A stretch of DNA of 64,000 nucleotides. Origin: Caballeronia sordidicola (lineage in GTDB: Bacteria > Pseudomonadota > Gammaproteobacteria > Burkholderiales > Burkholderiaceae). Of the stretch, positions 36,993 through 46,617 are shown in pieces; position 1 is the first letter of the stretch, and each line of letters begins with the position of its first letter. The stretch lies in contig NZ_JNFG01000005.1 of NCBI RefSeq assembly GCF_000729995.1, forward strand, positions 231,657 through 295,656, read 5' to 3'. The position numbers and the translations under genes were made by a program. A model generated the notes under the pieces. It was not told the DNA's origin and searched no databases. It was given only the letters and a program-made list of their open reading frames with translations.

Positions 36993-38117
36993 CTATTGCT
37001 CGGGCGCGCGAGGCGGCTTGTTGGCGTCTCTGATCGGCTTGGCCTGTACTTCCGCCTGCGCGACGGCAGCATGATACAACTCGACAATGAACTCGGTCGT
37101 CAGAGGGTTCCACACGTCGTCGTGGTCCTTCATGATGGCTTTGTCGACCTGGACAACCCAGTATGGAAAAAAATTGCCAGGGCGTTTTTCCGTGGGCGGA
37201 ACGGTTGCGAGAAGCGACATGCCATTGCCGACGTATATCGACGACTTACCGAAAATCGAGAAGGCGCCGGTTCCGATCCCGTTTGGCGCCCAGATCTTGA
37301 CTCGGCAGTCCACCGGCGTCGGCGACGCGTCACACACGTCGACATCGGCTAGGCCGTCATCGCAAAGCGACTTTGGGCGGCGCCCATCAGGGTAGTTCGG
37401 AGAATGGAGGGTCGGCGAAAGGTAGAGCCGATGCGTTTCGAACGCCGGAACCCACCCCATCGCGTGATCGCTCTCAGTTTTCTCGATGCCGAGCGGATTG
37501 CCTCCGATCGTCGTGACGTGCCGGAAGATGGGAAACGTATCGCCAGTGGCCCAATCGCCTACGGACTGGAGCGTCACGACCACCGGTAGTTGCGCGCCAC
37601 CGGTTACGGCGTCTGGCCCGAGATATGAGGGGCGCTGCTTGGCGGAATAGTAAGGTGGGGCGTAACGTGTACCTTCAAACGCGGGGTTGAGGAGAACAAC
37701 GAGATCGCCGAACGAATAGACACGGTCTCCCGGTGGCGTACTGAGGCCAGTCTCCATATTCCCGAGCAACGATCGGAAATTAAAGAGCGCACCATAGCTG
37801 TGACCGATCGTGAGCATGTGGACTTTGCCGCATTCAGACGCGTTGCCAGACAGCGGTTTTTTGCCGCTTGGATGGCACGAGTGGTCCAGGTAGAAACGGT
37901 GAAGACGCTCGAATAGCCCCTGCACCGCGCCAGCCGATACGATTTGGGCGGCGAGTTCCGATCCCATACGGACAGCACGTTTGAGGTGAACTCGATCGAA
38001 TCACCGCGCCATCCAACGAGGATGCCAACTACGTGTCGGGGCGGCGTCTCCAAATTATCAAGGACGGCCAGTCTTTGCAGAAAGGCCCTCCAGATTTTGC
38101 CGCGAAAGATGGCATCA
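36993..38117 (-). pseudogene. frameshifted alpha/beta hydrolase-like gene
   Basis: Codons from 37967 to 36993 give 324 residues with the nucleophile elbow IGHSYGALF. A long domain of unknown specificity follows. The natural N-terminal part lies in a different frame upstream (about 38117-37970): WRAFLQRLAVLDN, then RHVVGILVGWRGDS, then SVWDR. The two frames meet near 37970-37980, so one indel separates them. Nothing of the gene is seen beyond about 38117, where a fragment on the other strand begins. The C-terminal part might still be made from the internal start at 37967. Confidence 0.65.
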
Positions 38118-38374
38118 TCAACATCCCGAAACGCGAGGCGGAGCTTTTGAGAAATTACTTTGCGCGCCGCTTGAATTTTCTGGAGGTCGTTGCAGCAGCA
38201 TATAATTCAAAGCTTGCAGATCCAGATTTGGTGCAGCGGTTTTTTGGTCAGATAATTACCAACAACTCGTCATACAGGACAGCAGTGTGCCTTCGGAGCC
38301 TTGACTGGCCGGAATTTAAAAAATTTTATAAGAACGAGTTACAACGGGATGCCACGATTTCATCGAATGTCTAG
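38117..38374 (+). pseudogene. C-terminal fragment of a DUF4760-like protein
   Basis: From about 38117 the plus-strand frame reads NIPKREAELLRNYFARRLNF, then LEVVAAAYNSKLADPDLVQR, then FFGQII. This resembles the helical DUF4760 family (membrane-anchored, unknown role). The N-terminal membrane part is missing. The frame stays open upstream to 38033, but there it runs opposite the hydrolase remnant. The family match is from memory and only moderate. Confidence 0.45.
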
Positions 38375-38928
38375 ATGTTCTGCCTGGTTGAAGCCAAGTC
38401 TCCGTTCGTCAATAGTCACGTGAAAGCCGCCAGCTTGGCGTGGCGCTCGAAGCAAGGGACGTTTTCGTTTGAAGCTTCAATCGCGTGCACTCGCCGGGGT
38501 CGTAAATTAGTCAAAGTCATGGGACATGAGGCGGCGGTATTGTGAGAGCTTGACTCATGTCGGGCCAATTGCGGACATAGAGAAATGTCTGTTTGAGCGT
38601 CTCAAAGGGGTCGCTGGTACGCGTTCGCCTCAGCCGTAAGCTGACATCCGCAGCGACGGTGTCGTAAGCGACCGGTAAGAGTCTGTCAGCAAACGGATCA
38701 CGTTGACTGTCGAACGCCAGCAAAGACCGATGACCCCGTCTGATACCGTCGACCGGAAATGTGCATGCGCTGTCCGTCGGCCCGGGCTAACTGCCAATCC
38801 GCCGGAATAAGCGCGTGCCCCGGGAGCCCACTGAGTTACCAGGCATGACAATGCGCTTCTGTCACAATAGCGTCCTGCCGTTTCGCTGACGTGCCGCTGG
38901 CAACGCACCACAACTGACCTTTTCGTCA
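38375..38928. other. non-coding stretch
   Basis: No supported gene. Short frames here have biased translations and no ribosome sites. No hairpin followed by a T run was seen. Confidence 0.45.
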
Positions 38929-39681
38929 ATGCGCATTTTCGGAATTAGCCTTTACGTCATCATCGCCCTGTTCTTTGCGGTGCATGCCGTGCGCAACCAG
39001 CAGAACATGTACTGGCTGCTGATCCTGTTTCTTTTCCCTGGCCTTGGCAGTTTGGTCTACTTCTTTGTCATCTACTTGCCGACCTTGCGCCAGTCGCGTG
39101 GTGCAAGGACGGCAACGAGGGCCATCTCGCAGCTTGTCGATCCCAACCGGGCGGTGCGCGAGGCGCGCACGGATTTCGATCGCACGCCGACCGTCGCGCA
39201 TCGAATGCGGCTGGGCGCAGCGCTGCTCGATGCAGGCAATGCCACCGAAGCCCTGGTGCACTACCGATCGGCAGTTAGCGGGCCGTTCTCATCCGATCCG
39301 GCCCTGCTCCAGGGGCTGGCGCGTGCGCAGTTTGCCACCGGCCAAGCTTCGGCCACGCAGGACACGCTGGAAAAACTGTTCGCCGTCGATCCTCCTGCCC
39401 GCCAGCAAGCCGAACCTGCCTTGCTGTATGCACGGGCCCTGGCTACGATTGGCGCACCAGGCGCGCGCGCCGCGTTCGAGACGGCGCTCACCTGCGCAAG
39501 CGACGCCGCACCCCGTTGCCTGTACGCCGATTGGCTAACGGCGCAGCCCGACGATGCCGACCGCCAGCGTGCGCGCGAACTTTACGCTGAGATCGTGCAC
39601 GATGCCAAGCATTGGCCACGCCACGCCCGCGAACATAACAGCGAGTGGCTACAACGGGCCCAGGCCGCCCTAAGCCGATAA
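38929..39681 (+). CDS. membrane-anchored TPR protein
   Basis: The 250-residue protein has two N-terminal transmembrane segments (about 3-20 and 27-50, with FPGLGSLVYFFVIYLP). A cytoplasmic helical region of TPR-like repeats follows from about residue 85, including RMRLGAALLDAGNATEALVHY and LLQGLARAQFATGQ. TPR proteins mediate protein contacts; no specific partner is evident. It is intact and surrounded by decayed genes. The 3' end overlaps the tail of a hydrolase pseudogene on the other strand by about 12 bases. No clear Shine-Dalgarno site lies before the ATG. Confidence 0.75.
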   Translation: MRIFGISLYVIIALFFAVHAVRNQQNMYWLLILFLFPGLGSLVYFFVIYLPTLRQSRGARTATRAISQLVDPNRAVREARTDFDRTPTVAHRMRLGAALLDAGNATEALVHYRSAVSGPFSSDPALLQGLARAQFATGQASATQDTLEKLFAVDPPARQQAEPALLYARALATIGAPGARAAFETALTCASDAAPRCLYADWLTAQPDDADRQRARELYAEIVHDAKHWPRHAREHNSEWLQRAQAALSR

Positions 39682-40038
39682 TCCAAGGCCCCCCGCGGCA
39701 GAGCGGCAGACTTTGAGCGCAAGAGTGATGCCGCCAGGGCTTTCGCCTGCATCAGGCGCGAACGCGGCGATATAGACGAGCCCGACCACGTTCGGCTGAT
39801 TCCCCGCTTCCGTGATAACGGCGCCGCCGTACGAGTGGCCGACAAGCAGGACAGGCCCTTTCTGCTGCGCGATCATCTTGCGCGTGCGCTCGGCGTCGTC
39901 GGCAAGGGACGTCAACGGCATGTCGACGGCGTGAATGGATGTGTAGCCTTTGCGCGCCAGTTCGACGATGACCTTCCCTCAGTGCGCCGCGCCACCCCAG
40001 AAACCGCGCACCAAAATGACTGTAGGTTTCTCGCTCAT
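39670..40038 (-). pseudogene. alpha/beta hydrolase broken by an in-frame stop
   Basis: The start reads MSEKPTVILVRGFWGGAAH and then TGA at 39981-39979. The same frame continues with GKVIVELARKGYTSIHAVDM, PLTSLADDAERTRKMIAQQK and the nucleophile elbow VLLVGHSYGGA. The stop sits where relatives have tryptophan (TGG), so a single base change may have broken it. The C-terminus is also cut short after FAPDAGESPG, losing the catalytic histidine. Confidence 0.82.
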
Positions 40039-40253
40039 GCTGTACTCCTCGTTGATACATTTTGCCAGCGCAGTTGCGTATCCATGGCCTGCCAGCCCGG
40101 ATAGGACCGGGAGCATCGCTGGCGTGAACATGCCCATGATGTTCGCCTCGACCGTGCCTGGCAGGATCAAGCAAGGGTTGGTTCGTTTCCCACGCGAGAG
40201 TCTGCGCGAAGTCCTGTACGAAACCGCTATTGTCCGGCTGCGGCTGCGGCGGC

Positions 40254-40811
40254 TCAGATCGGATTCGGCAGGTCGCCCGCGAGCAGTAGCTGCGGCACCT
40301 GACTGAAGCTGTACACGCCGCCACCCGCCTTCAGGTCGAACACCCAGACCATATCGAAACGGTTGCCCGGCCAGCTTTGCGGAGCGGTCGTGTTACCCAG
40401 AATCGCGTTGGCGATGAGCGGAATATGCTTGTGCTCCCAGCCCACGAGCACCACTCCGTCGCATGCCATGGCCGCGGCAGCCAGGTCAGTCTCGTCGCCA
40501 ACTTTGTACGTTGAATTGGTCGTGAGATCCAGCTTTTGAGCGACCACGCTCACCGTCTCGACAGGACGTTGGCTCGCGCTTCCATCTTCATCCGCCGCTG
40601 CAAACACGTATTGCGGCACCGCGAGGGTGGCGCTTTGCAGTGGTCCTCGTGAAGGCGCGAAAAGAACAGCTAATGCACCGGCACGCGTCCATCCGTCAAC
40701 CAGCAACGATTCCACATCCTGTTCGCCCGCAGTCGTCACGCCATATGGCGGTGATGTCCCCTCAGGCTTTTCGCCATGACGAATGACCATGATTTTCTGT
40801 GCGCGCGTCAT
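40254..40811 (-). CDS. histidine phosphatase superfamily protein
   Basis: This 185-residue protein has the RHGEKP signature at about residues 10-15, where the histidine accepts phosphate in the phosphoglycerate mutase/acid phosphatase fold. A second conserved region appears in VVLVGWEHKHIPLIANAIL, supplying the later histidine. It is cytoplasmic with no signal peptide. Substrate is unknown. The start MTRAQKIM is chosen because GGAG lies about seven bases upstream; the frame opens 35 codons earlier without a site. It stands alone in a region of remnants. Confidence 0.8.
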   Translation of the reverse strand: MTRAQKIMVIRHGEKPEGTSPPYGVTTAGEQDVESLLVDGWTRAGALAVLFAPSRGPLQSATLAVPQYVFAAADEDGSASQRPVETVSVVAQKLDLTTNSTYKVGDETDLAAAAMACDGVVLVGWEHKHIPLIANAILGNTTAPQSWPGNRFDMVWVFDLKAGGGVYSFSQVPQLLLAGDLPNPI

Positions 40812-41197
40812 GATTTTCTCCAGCGGGGTTAAGGAAATTGATCCTGTCTGTCGCCTCTTTTCTATCGGCTTTCCAACGCTTACATTCGATGGACGGTCTG
40901 CTCGAATTGTCAGCAAGTAGTAGGTGAGTAGGAGAGCACCGGCGCATTCATGCCGTGAACCGATGGTCGCGCTGTGGTTGAACTTACCATCGATGGGGTT
41001 AGGTTGAAATCGTAATGTCGTTTACAAGTATCCTTACGGAATCCTATATTTTTGATTGTCGACCAGTTCGATAAACAGTAAGGGCCAGCCCATCCTTGAT
41101 TGCATACTCATCCTCAAACAAGTAGCTCTCTGAACACGGATCAATATCGCGTTGAAACTCGTGTTGGACACGACTCAAGTTAGGATTTCGCATTTCA
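40812..41197. other. non-coding stretch
   Basis: An A/T-rich patch lies around 41020-41110. No gene, terminator or repeat could be supported. Confidence 0.4.
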
Positions 41198-41437
41198 GAA
41201 GTCAAGCAAGCGACCGTGCGGCTGTTCGTCTTCTTCGATGCTGGGTATGTATGGAATCGTATCGATGAGCCGGCGGAGACGCAGAGTGGTCTGCTGGCGA
41301 GTGTGGGTGCGGGATTGCGATTCCAGCTCGGCCGGTTTGTTGATTTTCGAATGACTTATGGGGTGCCGCTTAAGGCGGGCGTGCCGAATGGGTCGAAAGC
41401 GCCGATGGTTTTGATGATGCTTGTGGTGGGGAGTTAG
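41198..41437 (+). pseudogene. C-terminal fragment of a TpsB/ShlB-FhaC type outer-membrane porin
   Basis: The frame contains RLFVFFDAGYVWN, LLASVGAGLRFQLGRFVDF and YGVPLKAG, the last strands of two-partner-secretion transporters. Only about 80 residues remain, with no POTRA domains and no start. A TpsA exoprotein gene is not present nearby. Confidence 0.6.
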
Positions 41438-41444
41438 GGCCGGC

Positions 41445-41717
41445 CAAAAGAACCGAGTGAGCCAACAATGAAAATAGGGCTGACGAATGTTGATGAGCCA
41501 CAGCGAAGTCTGGAAGGTGACCATCACAAAGGCGAGCCCAAATGCGCTCTTGGCGGCAGGCTCGCGCACTGAGCGCTGGGCTACACAAAAAAACTGCGCT
41601 TAGCGACAGGACCTGCAGAACCTGCAGGAGCACGAAGAGCGCCGTGAACTTGAAGACAGACAAACCGATGAAATGAAAGATCGGAGCCAGGAACTCGGCG
41701 AATAGTGCGACCGAGTT
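41445..41717 (-). pseudogene. frameshifted membrane protein remnant
   Basis: One minus-strand frame reads NSVALFAEFLAPIFHFIGLS and VFKFTALFVLLQVLQVLSLS (two membrane spans). A second frame continues with KSAFGLAFVMVTFQTSLWLI and NIRQPYFHCWL. Together they look like one small membrane protein split by an indel near 41580. It lies directly after the stop of the gene ending at 41721 and in its frame. I do not recognise the family. Confidence 0.3.
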
Positions 41718-41720
41718 TGC

Positions 41721-43022
41721 CTACTCCCATCCCTGATACCCGGCTGGCTGCGCCGGATTACCGTAACCGGCGGGGTACGGCCGCCGCAGTTCAGGCGGCG
41801 TGTACATCTGGTTATATGCAGGATAGGCAGGCGGGCGGGCCACTATGACGACCTGCTGCGCCGCAGCCTGAGTGGGAGGCCGAGGTACATAGGCGGACTG
41901 CGCGTAAGCCGGTTGGTACTGAGCGGAGGGATACTGCGCGGGCGCGTACTGGTTAGCCTGAACGGTTCGAGGCGGCAACGGCGGTGGTCCGTATTCCCGC
42001 CCGGAATACCCACCTGACTCCCGAGACTCTGTTGACACCGGGTTATAGGCCGGCGCTGCCGCATATTGCTGGGGCTGCCGATTCTGATATTGCCGAGCTT
42101 GCCAGTTCTGCGCCGCTTGAGTCGCCTGCATCGCCGGAGCCGCTTGAGTTCCCGGCTCCGCGGCGTATTGCGGTTCCTCATCTGCCGGCCGATACTGCGG
42201 CACCGCCCGCTGAGCGTTCTGCGAATGGCGGCTCTGCGCTACCTGTGCGTCGTCGTCATTGTCCGATTTTTCGTCCGGTAATGCCGTCACGGCTTGCGTC
42301 GGAATCAGTATCGGCGGCTCGGACTCGGGGCCAAACATCTTCGACGGCGTAGTCCGCGTAGAAACCTGCTTCAGATGCACAGGTTGCACTTCAGCCCGCT
42401 TAGGCGGCGTGACCTGCACCGAAGCCTGCTTGAACGACACGACCGGCGCCGCGACCCGCCTCTGCGGCACAGGCTCGACTTGCGCGTAAACATGCTTCTG
42501 CGGCACGGGTGCGACTTGCGCGGGAACGCGCTTCAGCGGCACAGGCTCGGCGTGTGCGACGACCTGCCTGGACGGCGTGGCTCGCGCAGCAGCGACCCGC
42601 TTCGGCGATGCGACCGGCGCGGATACTTGCCTCGGCGACGCGGCTTGCGCTACGACCCGCCTTGGCGGCGCAACCCGCTCGGTAACACGTTCAGCAACCG
42701 GCTTCGGCGGTGCGGGCATGGCCGGCGCGGCAAGCTGCTTCTGCGGATGCTTCACCTCGTCAGCCAGGGTCGAATAGGATTTTGAGTCTTCCCTGGCGCG
42801 CGCGTTATAGCCGATGAAATACGCGTAGCGCAGGTCTTTCAGGTGCGCCTGATTGTCGGCATCGGCGGAGACGCGTTCTTCGCCGGGATCGAGAGATGCA
42901 TCGACGGTCGCGTCTTCGTGGGCCGAGGCTGCAGCATCAGCGGCACAGGCGGATTCGGGATGCAGCGCGCCCACAGAAGACATCAGCGCAGCGGCTACCG
43001 CGACGAGCACTTTCTTTTCCAT
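41721..43022 (-). CDS. exported Pro/Ala/Gln-rich repetitive protein
   Basis: This 433-residue protein has a signal peptide ending near ACAADA (residues 25-30). A short ordered segment, HLKDLRYAYFIGYNARARED at about 60-79, follows. Degenerate 11-14-residue repeats of the form (K/R)xVxAxVxP then occupy about residues 108-230. The last 180 residues are Gln/Tyr/Pro-rich. The composition suggests an extended, disordered envelope or cell-wall-spanning protein rather than an enzyme. No family was recognised. The ATG follows a GGTGAAAGA-like site. The repeats are protein-level; codons vary between units, so they are not recent slippage. Confidence 0.65.
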   Translation of the reverse strand: MEKKVLVAVAAALMSSVGALHPESACAADAAASAHEDATVDASLDPGEERVSADADNQAHLKDLRYAYFIGYNARAREDSKSYSTLADEVKHPQKQLAAPAMPAPPKPVAERVTERVAPPRRVVAQAASPRQVSAPVASPKRVAAARATPSRQVVAHAEPVPLKRVPAQVAPVPQKHVYAQVEPVPQRRVAAPVVSFKQASVQVTPPKRAEVQPVHLKQVSTRTTPSKMFGPESEPPILIPTQAVTALPDEKSDNDDDAQVAQSRHSQNAQRAVPQYRPADEEPQYAAEPGTQAAPAMQATQAAQNWQARQYQNRQPQQYAAAPAYNPVSTESRESGGYSGREYGPPPLPPRTVQANQYAPAQYPSAQYQPAYAQSAYVPRPPTQAAAQQVVIVARPPAYPAYNQMYTPPELRRPYPAGYGNPAQPAGYQGWE

Positions 43023-43175
43023 TCTTTCACCTCGGAATTCCGTGCGACAGACCGCGTGGGATTCTCCAATCTCCGGACCGGACTTTCAGTCGTGCTACCG
43101 GGATATCGACTCTTTTTAGCACGTCCTGAAGGGCCCAGGATACTGTTTCCGGGTATAACCCGAGCGAAAGACTAT

Positions 43176-43517
43176 ATGCAGAACAACCATAGCGGTACCG
43201 ACGTTGCCGGTCCGGAAATTTTTGCCTGCTCCGGCGGTCATGGCGTGCATCCGACACGCTGGCGCCTCGGTTTTGCGATGTTAGCGTCTTTGACGCGCCG
43301 GTTTGCGCTGCCGCCGGCGGAAAAGTTCGGCCTCGAGAACGCCCGCAAGGCGTTCGCCAAAGCATCCAGAATTTCTTGCACCGTGACAACGCTCGCAGCG
43401 GACAACCTGTTCACGCTCGAAACCGACGAGCATGTCATCGTCGACAGCATGACCCCTTCGCCGATTGAGGGCGCAAGCCACTCGATCGTTTCGCCCGCGA
43501 ACGGGATGAACCATTGA
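43176..43517 (+). CDS. doubtful hypothetical protein
   Basis: A 113-codon frame begins with ATG at 43176 without a clear ribosome site. Its C-terminal half (TVTTLAADNLFTLETDEHVI and onward) looks more protein-like than the opposite-strand frames across the same bases, but no family was recognised. The minus strand is also open here, so the coding strand is uncertain. It is divergent from the repetitive exported protein. Confidence 0.25.
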   Translation: MQNNHSGTDVAGPEIFACSGGHGVHPTRWRLGFAMLASLTRRFALPPAEKFGLENARKAFAKASRISCTVTTLAADNLFTLETDEHVIVDSMTPSPIEGASHSIVSPANGMNH

Positions 43518-44605
43518 ATTCGCTCGGCGATCAAATCGCCGCTTGCTACGCGGCAAAGCGCGCCTTCGACGGGCCGTGACCGTCACTTTGCGGATACCGT
43601 TCAAAAATTGACGTGAGAATTCGTTTGCATTCATGCCCCATGTTGCCGGGCACGCGGGCGTCGTCGCGGGGCGTTTGTCAGCGTGCGGGGTACAAACTTT
43701 CGGAGCGAACGATTTCGGGGACGGGCACGGCTCTGGCCTTTGCAAACGTTAACGGCGACTTCCGGACGCTATTCCTGGAACAAGGAATAGCCTATCCATT
43801 GTAGGCGCGCCTTTCTATATTGAACTTCACGGGGCTAGCCATGGGTCCGGTCCAAGCCGCAAGAAGTGGCGTAACTAAATATGCGGTTTTCGACGGCCGA
43901 GCTAGCCCTTGACTTCGGTGACGCTTAACCTAGGATAAATGGCAGGCGTTCCGGCTGTGAAGTATTTGCCTGTCAGTGAAGGCAGAAGAACATAAAAAAT
44001 TCCCTGTCGCTGCGCCTTGTCCGCAAGGGTTTGCAATGAACCTTGAACTGCAAGTTGGCGAAATCACTTGTGAGGACCTTTCTCTAGTCACGGTCGTGCC
44101 ATCGTAATGACACAATGTTGCGCATCACACGCATAGCGACAGGTACTGAAATCAGTCGGCGACGACGCCTTCCCCGCGTGGTTTGTGCCGCATTCATTTT
44201 TAAGTTACTTTATAAATAAAAGATTATTAGAGATGCTAACTAACATTTTTAATTTACCGTTACGGGTCTCTTTTTGACCGAGGGCGTCCAGGAGCGCCCG
44301 GCATTGGCTTGCGCTGACCAGTAACAACGCGCATGCACTTCCGTTGTTAGCCTGCTCAGTTACCTTTGTTTTGGGGTGAGTGCGCTTTTGGCATTTAACC
44401 CGTGGGTTCGTTTCGCGCGGTACACAAATTTGGGCATCGGAAATGGTACGGCAAAGGTTGAAAAAGGATATGACAGATCGTTTTGGCTTTTAAGCACGCC
44501 GGCGGGCTCTGTGTCATCGGGGCTCGATGTTCGGGGCTGGGCTGTCCCGTGTGCGCTTTTTGATCCTCGGCGAGTGCCCATTGATCGACACACAGGAGAT
44601 ACAAA
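43518..44605. other. long non-coding stretch upstream of the lectin gene
   Basis: More than 1 kb without a supported gene. An A/T-rich patch lies at about 44195-44265 and is the likeliest promoter-bearing zone for the lectin gene. No repeat or terminator with a T run could be defended. Confidence 0.45.
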
Positions 44606-46492
44606 ATGGTCGAAGAACAGGTTCTCACCCCCGGCGGTTACAGGCCGAAGTCTCAGGTCCATTTAATTGAGGCGGGGAATTCGCTGAAGATGCAGGCTGG
44701 TCGTGCACAGAAAATCCATCCGTCGGGTGACATGTTGGCAGATTTCGGTGCGATCGCACCGCGTGCCGGGGGCCGTCCCCTGATGCCCGAAAACGTCTTC
44801 GTCCCTGAGGGGATAACACCATCGCTCGGCAGCGGGTGGATTAGCTACGCATACTGGAGCAACAACTCGGGACAGCCAATCTCGTCTTTCCGGACCACGT
44901 GGGTCGTTCCACCTGAACCGGCGACACAATCCGGGCAGACCATTTTTTTGTTTAACGGCATTCAGAATGCCACGATGATCTACCAGCCAGTACTTCAATG
45001 GGGGCCATCTGCGGCAGGTGGTGGCAACTACTGGTCAGTTGCGAGTTGGTATGCGGACGGTCAGGGCGGACAGGCGTTCTATACGTCCCCTGTCCGTGTG
45101 AACTCTGGCCAGGTCCTGGACGGCATCATGACCTTGACTTCACAGTCGGCAAGCGGGTTCAGCTACAACTGCCAATTTCAAGGGGTCGCCAACACCGGTT
45201 TGCCCATCCAGAACGTCGAACAGTTGACGTGGTGCGCCCAGACACTCGAGGCCTACAGCGTTCAGCACTGTTCGGACTACCCGGACTGCCAGCTCACTTC
45301 CATGCGCAATATCGCCATAGCTTGTGGAGCTACGACGCCGGCAATTACGTGGACAGCCCAGAGCGCTGTGACGGACTGTGGCCAGCACTGCGTGGTTGTC
45401 AGCAACTCGGCAAGCGCCGGCGAAGTCGACATCTCCTATGAGAACTTCGCGGTTGCGCTGACCCGGGTCGCATCAGCCGCGTGCAACTCGGATAGCCGGC
45501 TTGAGGTGTTCGGGGTCGGCACCGACGATGCGGTCTGGCATAACTGGCAGACGGTTGCGCACGCAGGGCCGTGGTCCGGTTGGGCATCTCTGGGTGGAGT
45601 GGTCACGAGCGATCCATCCGTGTTCGTCAACTCTGATGGCCGGTTGGAGGTATTCGCCCGCGGCACTGATGACGCCCTCTGGCATACCTGGCAGACCGCA
45701 CCGCATGCAGGTCCCTGGTCGGCCTGGGCCTCACTGGGCGGAGCCATCACCAGCGATCCAGTAGTGGTCGACAATTCTGACGGCCGGTTGGAGGTGTTCG
45801 CGCGTGGCACCGACAACGCCCTCTGGCATACCTGGCAGACCGCACCGCATGCAGGTCCCTGGTCGGCCTGGGCATCGCTGGGAGGTGTGATAACAAGCGA
45901 TCCCGCTGTATACGTCAACTCTGACGGCAGGTTGGAGGCGTTCGCGCGCGGGACCGATAACGCGCTCTGGCACACCTGGCAGACTGTAGCGCATGAAGGT
46001 CCATGGTCCGCCTGGGCATCGCTGGGCGGAGCCATCACCAGCGATCCCGCAGTGGTCGACAACTCTGACGGCCGGTTGGAGGTGTTCGCGCGCGGTACGG
46101 ATGACGCGCTGTGGCATATCTGGCAGACCGCGCCGCATGCAGGTCCCTGGTCGGCCTGGGCATCGCTGGGAGGTGTGATAACAAGCGATCCCGCTGTATA
46201 CGTCAACTCTGATGGCCGGTTGGAGACGTTTGCGCGCGGGACCGATAACGCGCTCTGGCACACCTGGCAGACTGTAGCGCATGCGGGCCCCTGGTCGGGT
46301 TGGGCTTCGCTGGGGGGCGTGATTACCAGCGATCCAGTGGCGATCGACAACGCCGATGGCCGTCTGGAGCTATTTGCCCGAGGCACTGACAACGCGCTGT
46401 GGCATATCTGGCAGACAGTGCCGCATGCCGGTCCCTGGTCAGCGTGGGCTTCTCTTGGCGGAGTGCTGGTAGACGACCCAGCGGTGGGCTGA
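44606..46492 (+). CDS. seven-bladed PLL-like lectin with an N-terminal beta domain
   Basis: The 628-residue protein starts with VLTPGGYRPKSQVHLIEAGN (residues 6-25). A domain of about 70-290 rich in Trp, Gly and Ser follows, with GWISYAYWSNNSGQPISSFR and several cysteines; I do not recognise it. Residues 294-628 are seven tandem repeats of exactly 48 residues, each with DGRLEVFARGTDNALWHxWQ and GPWSxWASLGG. This is the signature of PLL-like beta-propeller lectins, which bind fucose or related sugars. No classical signal peptide is present. GGAG lies about seven bases before the ATG. The next gene encodes a small protein with the same N-terminal motif. Confidence 0.85.
   Translation: MVEEQVLTPGGYRPKSQVHLIEAGNSLKMQAGRAQKIHPSGDMLADFGAIAPRAGGRPLMPENVFVPEGITPSLGSGWISYAYWSNNSGQPISSFRTTWVVPPEPATQSGQTIFLFNGIQNATMIYQPVLQWGPSAAGGGNYWSVASWYADGQGGQAFYTSPVRVNSGQVLDGIMTLTSQSASGFSYNCQFQGVANTGLPIQNVEQLTWCAQTLEAYSVQHCSDYPDCQLTSMRNIAIACGATTPAITWTAQSAVTDCGQHCVVVSNSASAGEVDISYENFAVALTRVASAACNSDSRLEVFGVGTDDAVWHNWQTVAHAGPWSGWASLGGVVTSDPSVFVNSDGRLEVFARGTDDALWHTWQTAPHAGPWSAWASLGGAITSDPVVVDNSDGRLEVFARGTDNALWHTWQTAPHAGPWSAWASLGGVITSDPAVYVNSDGRLEAFARGTDNALWHTWQTVAHEGPWSAWASLGGAITSDPAVVDNSDGRLEVFARGTDDALWHIWQTAPHAGPWSAWASLGGVITSDPAVYVNSDGRLETFARGTDNALWHTWQTVAHAGPWSGWASLGGVITSDPVAIDNADGRLELFARGTDNALWHIWQTVPHAGPWSAWASLGGVLVDDPAVG
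45485..46492 (+). repeat. seven 144-base tandem repeats inside the lectin gene
   Basis: Repeats start at 45485, 45629, 45773, 45917, 46061, 46205 and 46349, and the last ends with the stop codon. Blades 3/5 and 4/6 are closest to each other at the protein level, which suggests duplication of a two-blade unit. Confidence 0.93.
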
Positions 46493-46617
46493 CCCGCCGA
46501 ACCAGCGGTTTGACGCGTTGTGGGCCCTGTTTTCTCCCGATTGCACTACGCGAGGGGGCAGGGTCGATTTATGATCATGTAGCGATCGCCGCGTCGTTAT
46601 CAGGAGGAGATGCTTAT

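Noticed and set aside
42843..43175. Extension of the hypothetical plus-strand frame back to 42843
   Set aside because: It runs opposite the signal peptide of the repetitive exported protein, which is the better-supported reading there.
45436..46392. 318-codon minus-strand frame opposite the lectin repeats
   Set aside because: It is repetitive only because the lectin gene is. There is no start signal, and the plus strand gives perfect propeller repeats.
45485..46492. CRISPR-like array suggested by regular spacing
   Set aside because: The 144-base period encodes 48-residue propeller blades. There are no short identical repeats with unique spacers.
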